From NCBI GenBank assembly GCA_964588305.1, contig CAZPOP010000009.1, forward strand, positions 1 through 64,000: a stretch of DNA of 64,000 nucleotides, read 5' to 3'. Of the stretch, positions 35,790 through 44,683 are shown piece by piece. Below the pieces are notes generated by a model. The model did not search any database. It had not been told where the DNA came from and saw only the letters and a program-made list of their open reading frames with translations. Position numbers and translations under genes: made by a program. Source of the stretch: SM1-73 sp964588305. GTDB taxonomy: Bacteria > Zixibacteria > MSB-5A5 > SM1-73. Every line of letters starts with the position of its first letter. Within the stretch, counting starts at the first letter, position 1.

Positions 35790-38700
35790 ATGAGAAAAGT
35801 GACTCTGTTTGTGCTGGTGCTTGTGTTTCTGGTGGTTTCTGTGCCTGCCGCCTCGGCGCACGAGGTGATCTTAGGTCAAGGTGAAGAGGTTGAGGTTACA
35901 TTGCTCTCCTCCGATGCGTCGGGAGTTACGGTGGAGATAAACGTTCCAAAACTATTCATCGACGAGAAAACCGCAGAAGGACAGAACTACCAGGTTATCA
36001 GCATACCGGGAGGAGGAATCCTCACGCGAGTCGGAGAACCACAGGTCCCATTGGTATGCCGCTTCGTGGCTCTTCCCTCAACCTCAGGGGCTCGGGTGTA
36101 CGTGATCGAGGAAGAAAAAGAGGTGCTTTCCGGAGATTTTATGGTCTATCCCTTCCAGGAGCCTGCGATACGTTCCGGGGAGCAGGGGCCTCAGGAATTC
36201 GTACTGGATGAAGCAGTCTATTCTCAGGATACACCATTCCCGGGCAATATTGCGGAGGCAGGGGAGATCTCCATTCTCAGAGACTTGAGACTTGCTCCCA
36301 TCATCTTCTATCCGGTTCAATTCAATCCACAAAGCGGCGAAGTGACCGTTTCCAAAAGAATCGTTGTGGAGATCAAGTTTGAGGGAGAAGGGGCAAATCC
36401 CAAGCTGAATCCGACCAATGTTCTGACCAGATCGTTTCTCCCGACCTACCGGAGATTCGTGCTGAATTTTGATCAGGTCACGCAGGGGCTTGCGGTGGTG
36501 GATGGTTCGGTTCTGATCATCACGTATGACGGTTTCTACGATGAGGTCGAGCCCCTTGCCGAATGGAAGCACAAGAGAGGACTTACCACATACTTGGTTA
36601 ACCTGTCGGATGTGGGCTCCACTAATACGCATATTCACGATTACATCTACGATGCTTATCACAACTGGCCCGACCCTCCGGAGTATGTGATTCTGGTGGG
36701 AGACGTTGGCCAGATTCCCACCAACAACGGCATAAGCTGTATCACGGATCACAAATACGCCACCGTGGACGGCTCGGACTACTTTGCAGACGTCCACATA
36801 GGAAGGATTTCAGTTCAGACACCGGCTGAAGCAGAGCACGTCATCACCAAGACCTTGAATTACCGGAGAAACCCTTATATGGATGAAACCGATTGGTTTT
36901 TGGAAGCCATGACCATCTCCGGAAGCGACTATGTGGATGATTATAATTGTTTAAGATGCGGTTTTCTGATGGTCGATTACGCGAACTTCACCTATTTCGA
37001 TTCTCTGTGGGATTCGAACGGGCTAGACACTCCGAGCCAGATAACCACTCGCTTAAACGATGGGAGAAGCTGGATAGCTTATTTCGGCCATGGAGGCGCA
37101 ACCAGCTGGTATCCATCGGGGTTCAGCAATTCCAACATCAACGCCCTCAGCAACGGAGAGAAACTCCCGGCCATAGTTGACGTAGCCTGTGACAACGGAG
37201 AGTTTAATGTCTCCGGAGACTGCTTCGCCGAAAGGTGGATAAAGGCAGGAGCCATCGGAGCCGAGAAGGGCGCGGTGATTATAGCAGCCTCTACCGCAGG
37301 ATCCGAGTTCTTCTATTCGGACACCTTATCCAGAGGCACCTTCATCTCCTACTTCGCCGACAGCAATTTTCACTTCACCGCAGCCCTGAACGAGGGCAAA
37401 ATGTACATGTATCAGCACTTCCCGGAGGGGCCAGGAGGGACCACCGAAAGGGAGAGCCAGATGTACACCACTTTCGGCGATCCCGAGTTGGATCCCTGGT
37501 CAGGCATTCCGGCAGATTTGGAAGTGACTCATCCTGACGTCATAGTAATGGGAGGCGCACCGTTCCCCGTAACAGTGTACCTCAGCGGTCAACCCGTCGA
37601 AGGCGCTTTGGTGTGCGTGATGAAAGATACGGAGATATATGAGGTTGGGCGAACCGACTCCAACGGTGAGGTGATTCTCAATCCTTTGCCCCTCAGCGCC
37701 GGGGATGCGGCGATTACCGTTACCGCACACAATGCTTTTGCTTACGAAGCCATCGTTCCGGTTGCCGGCGGAGCGTTTATAGTGCTTCAAAGCTTGGAAG
37801 TGGACGATGACAGTGTGGGCGGAACTCTGGGCAATGGCGATGGCGAGGTTGATCCCGGTGAGACCTGTGATCTAACCATCGTTTTGAAGAATCTAGGGAA
37901 CGAAGATGCGACCGAGGTTTCCGGGGATTTGTCCTCCGGTGATCCTTACGTGACCATAACCACTTCAGGTTCCGACTATCCGGATATTCCTCCCGATGGC
38001 ACAGCCTCTCCGGTGGTTCCTTACCGGTTCACCGTTGAACCAAACTGTTCTTTGGGTCATGTGGCCACCTTCATCTTCCAGATAAGTGCAGCCGGCCCCT
38101 TCTCTGCCACCGATTCCTTTGACCTAACAATAGGCAAAAAGTCAGTTATCCTGGTGGATGATGACGATGGAGAAAGCTATGAGAGCTTCTTTGTGTCGGC
38201 TTTGAATTCTCTGGGGATTGCCTTCGACGTCTGGGAATATGATTTGTCCGGCCCACCCTCTGACTCAGTGCTTGGCTCGTACAAGGCGGTGGTATGGACG
38301 ACAGGAGACGATTACGGTTCCGCTGGCAATCCTTCGACCTTGACAGATGAAGATCAAGCCAATTTACAGGCTTGTCTTGACGATGGTGGAAAACTGTTTT
38401 TGTCCAGCCAGGACCTTCTGTATGATAACCCCCCCACCGATTTCATCACCAATTACCTGCACGTGGCCGGGCACACTGATGATCAAACCATCAATTCGGT
38501 AGCCGGGGTCTTAGGTGACGCCATCTCTGGCGGGATGAACATCTCTTTGAGCTATCCTTTCACCGGTCTTCCCGATTACATAGTTCCCGATCCTGATGCC
38601 GCCGGGATATTTTATCGCACCGGAAAGTCTTCACCTATCTCCCGCGAAGGATTCTTCGCATCGCCCAGCTCCCAGGTGGGAGGTTCCGATCAGACCAATT

Positions 38701-39059
38701 ACTGTGCTTTGCGCTATCCCGGCACCGGGACGGCGGGCTATCAGGTGGTCTTCTTTGCCTTCCCCTTTGAGGCCATTCCCCAGGGTGAAAAGGATCCGAA
38801 CAATGCTGAGACGGTGATGGAAAGGATCATGGAGTGGTTTGGGATAAGCAAGCCCGCCTATACCTGTGGAGACACCAACGGAGATGGAGAGATAGATATA
38901 GCGGACGCAATCTTCTTGATCAATTATGTTTTTCTTGGTGGTTCCGCGCCCTCACCTCTGGAAGCGGGAGATGCTGACGGCAGTGGCGAAGTTGACGTCG
39001 CTGATGTTATGTTTCTGATTAATTATATTTTCATAGGCGGGCCCGCGCCCACCTGCTAA
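35790..39059 (+). CDS. Secreted gingipain-type C25 cysteine peptidase with dockerin-like tail
   Basis: A 1089-residue exported peptidase. Signal peptide (1-23), a propeptide-like region to about 230, then the C25 catalytic domain (about 235-575) with the dyad His434 in AYFGHGGATSW and Cys467 in VDVACDNGEF; Asp/Glu-rich loops (LVGDVGQIPT, SDYFADVHIGRI) match gingipain-like relatives. An Ig-like domain (PADLEVTHPDVIVMGGAPF), a CARDB-like stretch (GEVDPGETCDLTIVLKNLGN) and a flavodoxin-like/glutaminase-like fold (VILVDDDDG) follow. The C-terminus has two dockerin type I-like calcium repeats (DTNGDGEIDIADAIFLINYV and DADGSGEVDVADVMFLINYI) instead of a Por sorting domain. Full-length, no breaks. 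Probably degrades extracellular protein or matures surface proteins. Confidence 0.86.
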   Translation: MRKVTLFVLVLVFLVVSVPAASAHEVILGQGEEVEVTLLSSDASGVTVEINVPKLFIDEKTAEGQNYQVISIPGGGILTRVGEPQVPLVCRFVALPSTSGARVYVIEEEKEVLSGDFMVYPFQEPAIRSGEQGPQEFVLDEAVYSQDTPFPGNIAEAGEISILRDLRLAPIIFYPVQFNPQSGEVTVSKRIVVEIKFEGEGANPKLNPTNVLTRSFLPTYRRFVLNFDQVTQGLAVVDGSVLIITYDGFYDEVEPLAEWKHKRGLTTYLVNLSDVGSTNTHIHDYIYDAYHNWPDPPEYVILVGDVGQIPTNNGISCITDHKYATVDGSDYFADVHIGRISVQTPAEAEHVITKTLNYRRNPYMDETDWFLEAMTISGSDYVDDYNCLRCGFLMVDYANFTYFDSLWDSNGLDTPSQITTRLNDGRSWIAYFGHGGATSWYPSGFSNSNINALSNGEKLPAIVDVACDNGEFNVSGDCFAERWIKAGAIGAEKGAVIIAASTAGSEFFYSDTLSRGTFISYFADSNFHFTAALNEGKMYMYQHFPEGPGGTTERESQMYTTFGDPELDPWSGIPADLEVTHPDVIVMGGAPFPVTVYLSGQPVEGALVCVMKDTEIYEVGRTDSNGEVILNPLPLSAGDAAITVTAHNAFAYEAIVPVAGGAFIVLQSLEVDDDSVGGTLGNGDGEVDPGETCDLTIVLKNLGNEDATEVSGDLSSGDPYVTITTSGSDYPDIPPDGTASPVVPYRFTVEPNCSLGHVATFIFQISAAGPFSATDSFDLTIGKKSVILVDDDDGESYESFFVSALNSLGIAFDVWEYDLSGPPSDSVLGSYKAVVWTTGDDYGSAGNPSTLTDEDQANLQACLDDGGKLFLSSQDLLYDNPPTDFITNYLHVAGHTDDQTINSVAGVLGDAISGGMNISLSYPFTGLPDYIVPDPDAAGIFYRTGKSSPISREGFFASPSSQVGGSDQTNYCALRYPGTGTAGYQVVFFAFPFEAIPQGEKDPNNAETVMERIMEWFGISKPAYTCGDTNGDGEIDIADAIFLINYVFLGGSAPSPLEAGDADGSGEVDVADVMFLINYIFIGGPAPTC

Positions 39060-39076
39060 AGGAATGATTTGAATTC

Positions 39077-39115
39077 AAAAGCCCCTCGCATGTTAAGGCG
39101 GGGGGCTTTTTTTTT
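39077..39115 (+). terminator. Intrinsic terminator of the C25 peptidase gene
   Basis: AAAAGCCCC...GGGGGCTTTT with a run of nine T, about 20 bp after the TAA. Confidence 0.8.
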
Positions 39116-39406
39116 GCCGCCAACACATCAGACAAATAGAGCAGATTTTTCGGCAGGCTGGTGATCTTGTTGCCGCTTGCAGAAGAGTCATTCACTGATG
39201 GCAATCGACCCATGAAAAGATTGTTAACAAGCTGAAATAGGTCTCCAGCAACCACTCTCCCGCTCACATTGACACTCCGAAGACAGGAAAACACATAATT
39301 ATTAAACTTTTTATTCTGGCATGGCGAATAATAGATTATTATATTTGGTTTTTGGTGATGTGTAAAAATCTATCATCCGTTCATCTGAAATCGAGGTAAG
39401 AAGGCT
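39116..39406. other. Spacer upstream of glnS
   Basis: Nearly 300 bp that turn AT-rich in the last 120. No gene, tRNA or listed repeat was recognised. The AT-rich end (TTATTATATTTGG near 39340) may hold the glnS promoter, but no clear -35/-10 pair was found. Confidence 0.3.
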
Positions 39407-41167
39407 ATGAATTCACCGGGCACCAGTCCAGGTAAAAGCAAGAATAAAAGCGAGAAGGAAAAGACGAATAAGACCAAGACCGATTCTGCGCTCCCCTCCG
39501 ATTTCATCCGGGAAATCATTGATGAGGATTTAAAGACAAACAAGAATGAAGGCCGGGTTCATACGCGTTTTCCGCCAGAACCGAACGGCTATCTTCACAT
39601 CGGTCACGCCAAGTCTATCTGCCTCAATTTCGGTATCGCCGCACAATACCAAGGCCTCTGCAATTTGCGGTTCGACGATACCAATCCCAGCAAGGAGGAG
39701 GTCGAATACACCGAATCGATCATAGAGGATATCAGATGGCTGGGGTTCGATTGGGGCGATCGGCTGTTCTACGCATCCGACTACTTCGAGCAACTGTACG
39801 AATATGCCGTTCAACTAATAAAGGCTGGCAAAGCCTACGTTGACGACTTGAGCGCGGACGAAATCAGGGAGCACCGCGGCACCCTGACAGAGCCGGGCAG
39901 GGAAAGCCCCTATCGTAACCGTCCGGCGGAGGAAAACCTGGGTTTGTTCGAGCGTATGCGGGCGGGCGAATTCGAGGACGGCACGCGCGTGCTCCGGGCA
40001 AAGATCGACATGGCATCCGGAAATGTGAACCTGCGGGACCCGGTTATGTACCGCATCCTGCATGCTGCCCATCACCGGACGGGCGACAAATGGTGCATCT
40101 ACCCGACCTACGATTGGGCGCACGGCCAGTCGGATTCCATCGAAGGGATCACCCATTCCATTTGCACGCTGGAGTTCGAAGATCATCGCCCCCTGTATGA
40201 CTGGTTCTTGGATCAATTGAAGGTCCATCACCCGCAGCAGATCGAGTTCGCTCGCCTTAATCTTAGCTACACCGTGATAAGCAAGCGAAAACTTCTGCAG
40301 CTGGTTCAAGAGGCTTACGTCTCGGGATGGGACGATCCCCGTATGCCGACCCTATCGGGTTTGCGCAGGCGCGGTTATACTCCAGAAGCAATCCGGGACT
40401 TGTGCGAGCGCGCCGGGGTGGCCAAGAGGAACAGCGTTGTCGACATTGCACTGCTTGAGCACTGTCTCCGTGAAGATTTGAACAAACGCGCACCGCGCGT
40501 GATGGCTGTGTTGCGTCCGCTCAAGGTGATCCTCGACAACTATCCGGAAGGCCAGACAGAAGAGTTGGACGCGGTAAACAATCCGGAGGACGCCAGTATG
40601 GGGACGCGAACGATTCCTTTTTCACGCGTGCTGTATATAGAACACGACGATTTTCGGGAGGACCCACCGAAGAAGTTCTTCCGTTTGGCGCCAGGTCGTG
40701 AGGTTCGCCTGAAACACGCATATATTATCAAGTGTGAGCGAGTAGTGAAGGATGAGAAGACTGGCGAACCGATCGAGCTTCACTGCAGCTACGATCCTGA
40801 GACCAAAAGCGGCGGGGTTAAAGCCGGGCGTAAGGTAAAAGCTACGCTGCACTGGGTTTCTGCCGCCCACGCCGTTGAAGCTGAGGTACGATTGTATGAC
40901 CATCTATTCTCCAAGCCGAATCCAGGCGATGTGGAGGAGGGTTCGGACTTCAAAGCTCATTTGAATCCTAACTCGCTGGAGAAATTGACCTCGTGCAAAA
41001 TCGAGCCAGGTCTGGCGGATGCAAAAACGGGGAACCGTTATCAATTCTTAAGGCTGGGCTATTTCTGTGTCGATCCTGATTCATCCGCTGACAAGCTCGT
41101 ATTCAACCGGACGGTATCGTTACACGATGAATGGGCCAAGATCGAGAAAGCACAGAAGAAGATGTAA
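39407..41167 (+). CDS. glnS: Glutamine--tRNA ligase
   Basis: A 586-residue class I aminoacyl-tRNA synthetase that charges tRNA-Gln directly. It has a Lys/Ser-rich 30-residue N-terminal extension, then RFPPEPNGYLHIGHAKS (HIGH motif), the GlnRS-specific RFDDTNPSKEEVEYTESI, and the KMSKS variant VISKRKL. The two C-terminal beta-barrels of anticodon recognition are complete. GlnRS is of eukaryotic origin and patchily spread in bacteria by transfer; most bacteria use GatCAB instead. Codon use here is visibly GC-richer than in flanking genes, which fits acquisition. Preceded by GAGGTAAGAAGGCT as ribosome binding site. Confidence 0.95.
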   Translation: MNSPGTSPGKSKNKSEKEKTNKTKTDSALPSDFIREIIDEDLKTNKNEGRVHTRFPPEPNGYLHIGHAKSICLNFGIAAQYQGLCNLRFDDTNPSKEEVEYTESIIEDIRWLGFDWGDRLFYASDYFEQLYEYAVQLIKAGKAYVDDLSADEIREHRGTLTEPGRESPYRNRPAEENLGLFERMRAGEFEDGTRVLRAKIDMASGNVNLRDPVMYRILHAAHHRTGDKWCIYPTYDWAHGQSDSIEGITHSICTLEFEDHRPLYDWFLDQLKVHHPQQIEFARLNLSYTVISKRKLLQLVQEAYVSGWDDPRMPTLSGLRRRGYTPEAIRDLCERAGVAKRNSVVDIALLEHCLREDLNKRAPRVMAVLRPLKVILDNYPEGQTEELDAVNNPEDASMGTRTIPFSRVLYIEHDDFREDPPKKFFRLAPGREVRLKHAYIIKCERVVKDEKTGEPIELHCSYDPETKSGGVKAGRKVKATLHWVSAAHAVEAEVRLYDHLFSKPNPGDVEEGSDFKAHLNPNSLEKLTSCKIEPGLADAKTGNRYQFLRLGYFCVDPDSSADKLVFNRTVSLHDEWAKIEKAQKKM

Positions 41168-41189
41168 CGAAATCGAGAAATTCTTCGTT

Positions 41190-41345
41190 CGTGCGGGAAT
41201 TGGAATTCCCGCACGTGATTAAAGGGGGATCGGTTCGGGAAATCCCCCGCGAAGCGGGATCTTTCCGACAATTCCCGAACCAACTGACTCCCGACGCCTC
41301 AGCTTTGTAAGTCAATCATCCCGCCCTTCGACAAGCTCAGGGTGG
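41190..41345. repeat. Cluster of palindromes downstream of glnS
   Basis: 41190-41215 is CGTGCGGGAATT-gg-AATTCCCGCACG (perfect 12-bp arms). 41232-41281 is a large nested hairpin with outer arms GGTTCGGGAA/TTCCCGAACC and an inner CCCGC-gaa-GCGGG. 41320-41345 is a CCCTTCGACAAGCTCAGG element related to the polA repeat. One of these hairpins may end glnS transcripts. Confidence 0.6.
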
Positions 41346-41406
41346 TGAGCAAAGCCGAACCAAAGGGTGGTTGACAAATCTTCTCGTCTAAAAGGTCGCA
41401 GTACAT

Positions 41407-41499
41407 ATGAGGCAAAATTTAGAACTTGTTAAGAGGTATATTGATAGTACTTTTGGTAAAGAGGCTGAAAAGCAAGAGGCTTTAGCCACATGCTTTTAA
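41407..41499 (+). CDS. Possible small ORF or gene fragment
   Basis: An ATG frame of 30 residues (starts MRQNLELVKRYID, ends TCF) with a protein-like, AT-rich composition like the adjacent lipoprotein gene, whose stop codon it meets head-on with a 4-base overlap. It has only a weak upstream ribosome binding site. It may be the 5' remnant of a gene that arrived with the neighbouring AT-rich DNA. I cannot name it. Confidence 0.2.
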   Translation: MRQNLELVKRYIDSTFGKEAEKQEALATCF

Positions 41500-42251
41500 T
41501 CAATCCTAATCGCATAAGCATCTTTTTTGTGAAGACCATCTTTCATGATTTCAGAAGATATATTTCCATCCATAAATCTTATTATTATATTAGATCCAGT
41601 CATACAGTATCGACGGGGTCCCACATAGAACGCATAAGATCCATTAGAAGATGTTAGAATCTCATCCAGAGTAGGTGCACTGCATCCAAAATCTGCTCCA
41701 TGTAAAAAAACTCTCTCATTTGCAAAAGGAGTTGCTTTGTCTTCTTCGTAAATTTTTCCATATAAGATTTGTTTTTTTGAAAGATAGCCTGGGAATATTC
41801 TTGAATCCTTTACTTGAGTTACTTTTTGTTTTATAACTGTTATTGGAGCAGTATCTGACCCATAGTTTAGGTTTTTGCCCAATCCCTCATGATCAAAACG
41901 AGGATTATAGTTTGCCTTAACATTATAACTTCCAGCAGGAATGTTGTCTATGGAATACTCTCCATCAGAAATGGAATTTGTTTTAAAATTAGTTTTTTCA
42001 TCATCTTTCCATAACTCTATTTCTATTCCACTAATTCCCATATCATAAACTTTATTTCCTTCTCCTATTTGTGGAGCAATTACTCTCCCTTTTATCATTC
42101 CCACGTGTTTTGGATCAATTGTTATGTCATCTGGAGTTGTCACATCAACTTTCTGGGAGCATGCAAAAGAAGAAGCACCAGTTACCAAAACTCCAGTCAA
42201 AAGCTTTCTTCCAAATCTTTTTGTTTTACTTAACATTTTTTCAAGAACCAT
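41496..42251 (-). CDS. AT-rich predicted lipoprotein with SdrD/carboxypeptidase-regulatory-like domains
   Basis: A 251-residue protein with an N-terminal basic/hydrophobic signal ending in a lipobox-like SSFAC. Its two beta-sandwich segments resemble CarboxypepD_reg/SdrD-B domains: MIKGRVIAP...GISGIEIELWKDDE...SDGEYSIDNIPAGSYNVKA, and ILYGKIYEEDKATPFANERVFL...SSNGSYAFYV. Such domains are surface or adhesive modules. It is much AT-richer than its surroundings, with codons such as AGA and ATA, and has its own near-consensus promoter, which together suggest recent acquisition. The ATG at 42251 has AAGGAAT upstream; ATG at 42236 is an alternative. Function unknown. Confidence 0.65.
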   Translation of the reverse strand: MVLEKMLSKTKRFGRKLLTGVLVTGASSFACSQKVDVTTPDDITIDPKHVGMIKGRVIAPQIGEGNKVYDMGISGIEIELWKDDEKTNFKTNSISDGEYSIDNIPAGSYNVKANYNPRFDHEGLGKNLNYGSDTAPITVIKQKVTQVKDSRIFPGYLSKKQILYGKIYEEDKATPFANERVFLHGADFGCSAPTLDEILTSSNGSYAFYVGPRRYCMTGSNIIIRFMDGNISSEIMKDGLHKKDAYAIRID

Positions 42252-42366
42252 TATTCCTTGATATGTTTAGATTTGAAACTTTTTTGTGGTCCGGGAATAC
42301 ATATGTTGATAAACAAATGGGTATGATCAATACAATTTTCGCTTAAATTTATTTCTCACTCATTCT

Positions 42367-42396
42367 AATATATACCAAATATTACACCCTTGTCAA
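42367..42396 (-). promoter_or_regulatory. Promoter of the AT-rich lipoprotein gene
   Basis: On the minus strand TTGACA (42396-42391) and TATATT (42372-42367; a TATATA one step closer), spacer 16-18 bp, about 115 bp from the ATG. Confidence 0.55.
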
Positions 42397-42544
42397 GTAA
42401 TAAATTGACACCGGGTCAGTTTTTTTGTATTTTTTGTTGTGATGCATCGGCATTAGGAAATGCCGATGCAAATCAGCTTCGGGAATTCTCCCGCCTTTGG
42501 CGTGATCTTGAGACTATTCCCGAAGCATCGGAAAAAGGTTGAGG

Positions 42545-42931
42545 ATGATCCTCAGATATACCCTCGCCTGCATTTTCTTGCTCGTCGTCGCGATTATAAA
42601 CGCGGGTATCCGCGAGGCTGGATACAAGAGGTTCCTGGGTGAATTGGCAGCCCACCAGCTCTCATCGGCGACTGCCATAATCCTTTTTGGCCTCTGTGTC
42701 TGGTTGCTGACCCTTCGATGGAAACTGCAATCTTCAGCTCAGGCATTGGCAGTCGGCCTGATCTGGCTCGTCCTCACTGTCGCCTTCGAGTTCTGTTTCG
42801 GGCACTTTCTCATGAAGCACCCCTGGAGCAGGCTGCTCCATGATTACAATATTCTCGAAGGCAGGGTCTGGATCCTGGTCCTCGTTTGGATCCTGCTGGC
42901 ACCCCTTGCTATATACAAGATTAGAGGCTAA
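42545..42931 (+). CDS. Small four-helix membrane protein, unknown function
   Basis: A 128-residue hydrophobic protein with four predicted membrane segments (YTLACIFLLVVAIINAGI, SATAIILFGLCVWLLTL, ALAVGLIWLVLTVAFEFCFG, VWILVLVWILLAPLAIY). A conserved-looking GHFLMKHPWSRLLHDYNI loop lies between the last two helices. I do not recognise the family with certainty. The ATG at 42545 is used with AAAGG 7 bases upstream; a TTG at 42539 is less likely. It precedes the ATL gene by 65 bp on the same strand, so the two may be co-transcribed. Confidence 0.6.
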   Translation: MILRYTLACIFLLVVAIINAGIREAGYKRFLGELAAHQLSSATAIILFGLCVWLLTLRWKLQSSAQALAVGLIWLVLTVAFEFCFGHFLMKHPWSRLLHDYNILEGRVWILVLVWILLAPLAIYKIRG

Positions 42932-42996
42932 TAATCGGAGGAAGTCTCTTTTGTCAAGCAGGCTACGCCATGTTTGACCTACAAGAGTGAAAAAGC

Positions 42997-43335
42997 ATGA
43001 AAGCAAGAGGACAAGAAACATCCGAACGCTTCTCCTTTACCGATAGGGTAAAAGATATCATCAAGAAGATACCTCGGGGCAGAGTCGCTACCTACGGTCA
43101 GATTGCGGCGTACGCAGGTAATCCCCGTGGTGCCCGTCAGGTGGTCAGGATACTGCATTCCTCTACCGGAAAGGACAAACTCCCCTGGCACAGGGTGGTT
43201 AACCGCGAAGGACGGATAGCTCTGAAGCCAGGCTCCGGATATGAAATTCAAAGGGGGCTACTTAGGAATGAAGGCGTAAAATTCGACAAAAATGATAGGA
43301 TAGACTTTGAGCGTTATCTCTCGTCACCCTCCTAG
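42997..43335 (+). CDS. atl: Alkyltransferase-like DNA repair protein (ATL)
   Basis: A 112-residue protein with the MGMT DNA-binding domain: winged-helix start SFTDRVKDIIKKIPRGRVATYGQIAAYAG, arginine finger region NPRGARQVVR, and the active-site loop. In true O6-alkylguanine methyltransferases the loop reads PCHRV; here it is PWHRVV with Trp64 in place of the acceptor cysteine. ATL proteins of this kind bind O6-alkylguanine, flip it and flag it for nucleotide excision repair without transferring the alkyl group. Length is normal for ATL. It follows the small membrane protein gene. Confidence 0.88.
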   Translation: MKARGQETSERFSFTDRVKDIIKKIPRGRVATYGQIAAYAGNPRGARQVVRILHSSTGKDKLPWHRVVNREGRIALKPGSGYEIQRGLLRNEGVKFDKNDRIDFERYLSSPS

Positions 43336-43352
43336 TCTTAAAGGAAGTCGCA

Positions 43353-43376
43353 GATCAAGCTGAAGCTTGATACTCC
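43353..43376 (-). repeat. REP-like element, stem ATCAAGCT/AGCTTGAT
   Basis: ATCAAGCT-ga-AGCTTGAT followed by ACTCCCA, a one-base variant of the reverse CTGGAGT flank. The outer base pair changed from G-C to A-T on both arms relative to the copy at 44743. Confidence 0.55.
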
Positions 43377-43438
43377 CACAAGACCTTTCCCAATTTAGCT
43401 TTTACGAAATCTCTGGAGTGCGTCGGGACAAGCTCCTA

Positions 43439-43813
43439 TCAGACGATCCCAAGTTTTTTCTTGTTTTCTTCTGTATCAGCGTAAATTCGCCATTCAGCAA
43501 CAAGATCGTCTTCGATTCTTGCAGTCCAGATTACGTGGTCTTCTGTAGGTTCTTTGGACCAATTAGCATAGCCAATTATAATTACCAGATTGTCTCGTGA
43601 TTCGATTCTGGTGAAAATGTTTTCATAATCAGGAAACTGCTTGAAGAAGTCGATCCAACCCGTAGTATTAGATTCTTTCCCCTTAACAACTTCTCCTTCA
43701 CGAACGATTAACGTGTGATCTTCGGTCATCAGGCCGGAGAGTCCCTTTATGTCTTGATTATTGATACATTCATTAAATTGTAGAGCAGTTAATTTCGGGT
43801 CTTTTGAATTCAC
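43439..43813 (-). CDS. SnoaL/NTF2-like protein
   Basis: A 124-residue single-domain protein with the cone-shaped NTF2-like fold pattern: helix DPKLTALQFNECINNQDIKG, the LMTEDHTLIV strand, GWIDFFKQFPDYENIFTRIE, and closing DHVIWTARIEDDLVAEWRIYADTEE. SnoaL-like domains act as small isomerases/hydrolases or simple ligand binders; substrate unknown. The ATG at 43813 is the first start in the frame. It stands alone between the ATL gene and the SEC-C gene on the opposite strand to the former. Confidence 0.75.
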   Translation of the reverse strand: MNSKDPKLTALQFNECINNQDIKGLSGLMTEDHTLIVREGEVVKGKESNTTGWIDFFKQFPDYENIFTRIESRDNLVIIIGYANWSKEPTEDHVIWTARIEDDLVAEWRIYADTEENKKKLGIV

Positions 43814-43977
43814 AATAATATTCCTTGAAAACTAGATTTATGCATTTTGTCAAGTTCGTAACGCAGGGACCCCTGCCCTCCCGATTGTCGCGGGGCTGGT
43901 CATGTGGTAACCAGATCCCGCCGTAAGCTGGGGGCCCCGCCTGCAAGCTCCACAGTGGATTACAATAAGCTCGACCG

Positions 43978-44577
43978 TCAGATTCTGCCTAGCTTCTTAT
44001 ACAGCTTTTTGCCATGGCATGCTTTGTATTTCATCCCGCTCCCACATGGGCATGCACCGTTTCGAGTTAAGCCAGACTTAATCATGTTGTGCGTCAATAA
44101 CATCATTTCATGTAGCCACTCATATAAAACCGACTCTTCACCTTTGTTCTCGAAGCGAAATATTGCATCGCAGATGCTTATGAAATCATTGATCATTGGG
44201 TTATCCCCGATTGCTACACGCAAATTGTTGATTTGCTTCCCCTCATATTTGACGTCAGTATCTGGCAAGAACAATATGTTTTCAACTACCCACGGCTTGG
44301 GTGTAATATCCAGCAATTGACCATCGGGTGATACCCAGATTGAATGAAATTCGGCTTCAATCAACACATTCGGCCACTCCCAGATTTGCCAACCATACCG
44401 AATACGCCCTCCGCACTCTTTGACCTTCTTTTTAACGGCGGGAATGCATTCATTGATTTGCGCATAAGGTTCGGGTTTACATTGAACATATACAGGTGAT
44501 TCTGATTTAGATATTGATTGGCACAAAGCCAGTATCTTGTCTGAGATTGCCAAGGGTGTTCTTGTCTCAAACATCAT
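43978..44577 (-). CDS. SEC-C zinc-motif protein, N-terminal domain unknown
   Basis: A 199-residue protein whose last 30 residues are a SEC-C zinc knuckle (NGACPCGSGMKYKACHGKKL), the module found at the end of SecA and in many small proteins. The N-terminal 165 residues (for example VYVQCKPEPYAQINECIPAV, GGRIRYGWQIWEWPNVLIEA) read like a domain I have seen only in hypothetical SEC-C proteins; no function is assigned. The ATG at 44577 is followed directly by a second ATG. The gene is monocistronic; a pair of REP elements lies upstream, so its promoter region is short. Confidence 0.7.
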   Translation of the reverse strand: MMFETRTPLAISDKILALCQSISKSESPVYVQCKPEPYAQINECIPAVKKKVKECGGRIRYGWQIWEWPNVLIEAEFHSIWVSPDGQLLDITPKPWVVENILFLPDTDVKYEGKQINNLRVAIGDNPMINDFISICDAIFRFENKGEESVLYEWLHEMMLLTHNMIKSGLTRNGACPCGSGMKYKACHGKKLYKKLGRI

Positions 44578-44683
44578 TTACCTTCTACCGTTGGTGATGG
44601 CCACACAGTTTGTCATGACTTTCTTCAACGGTGTGGACAAGGGTTCCTTGACGAACATTGATCTCCGTTCAGAGAAGGAAGTT

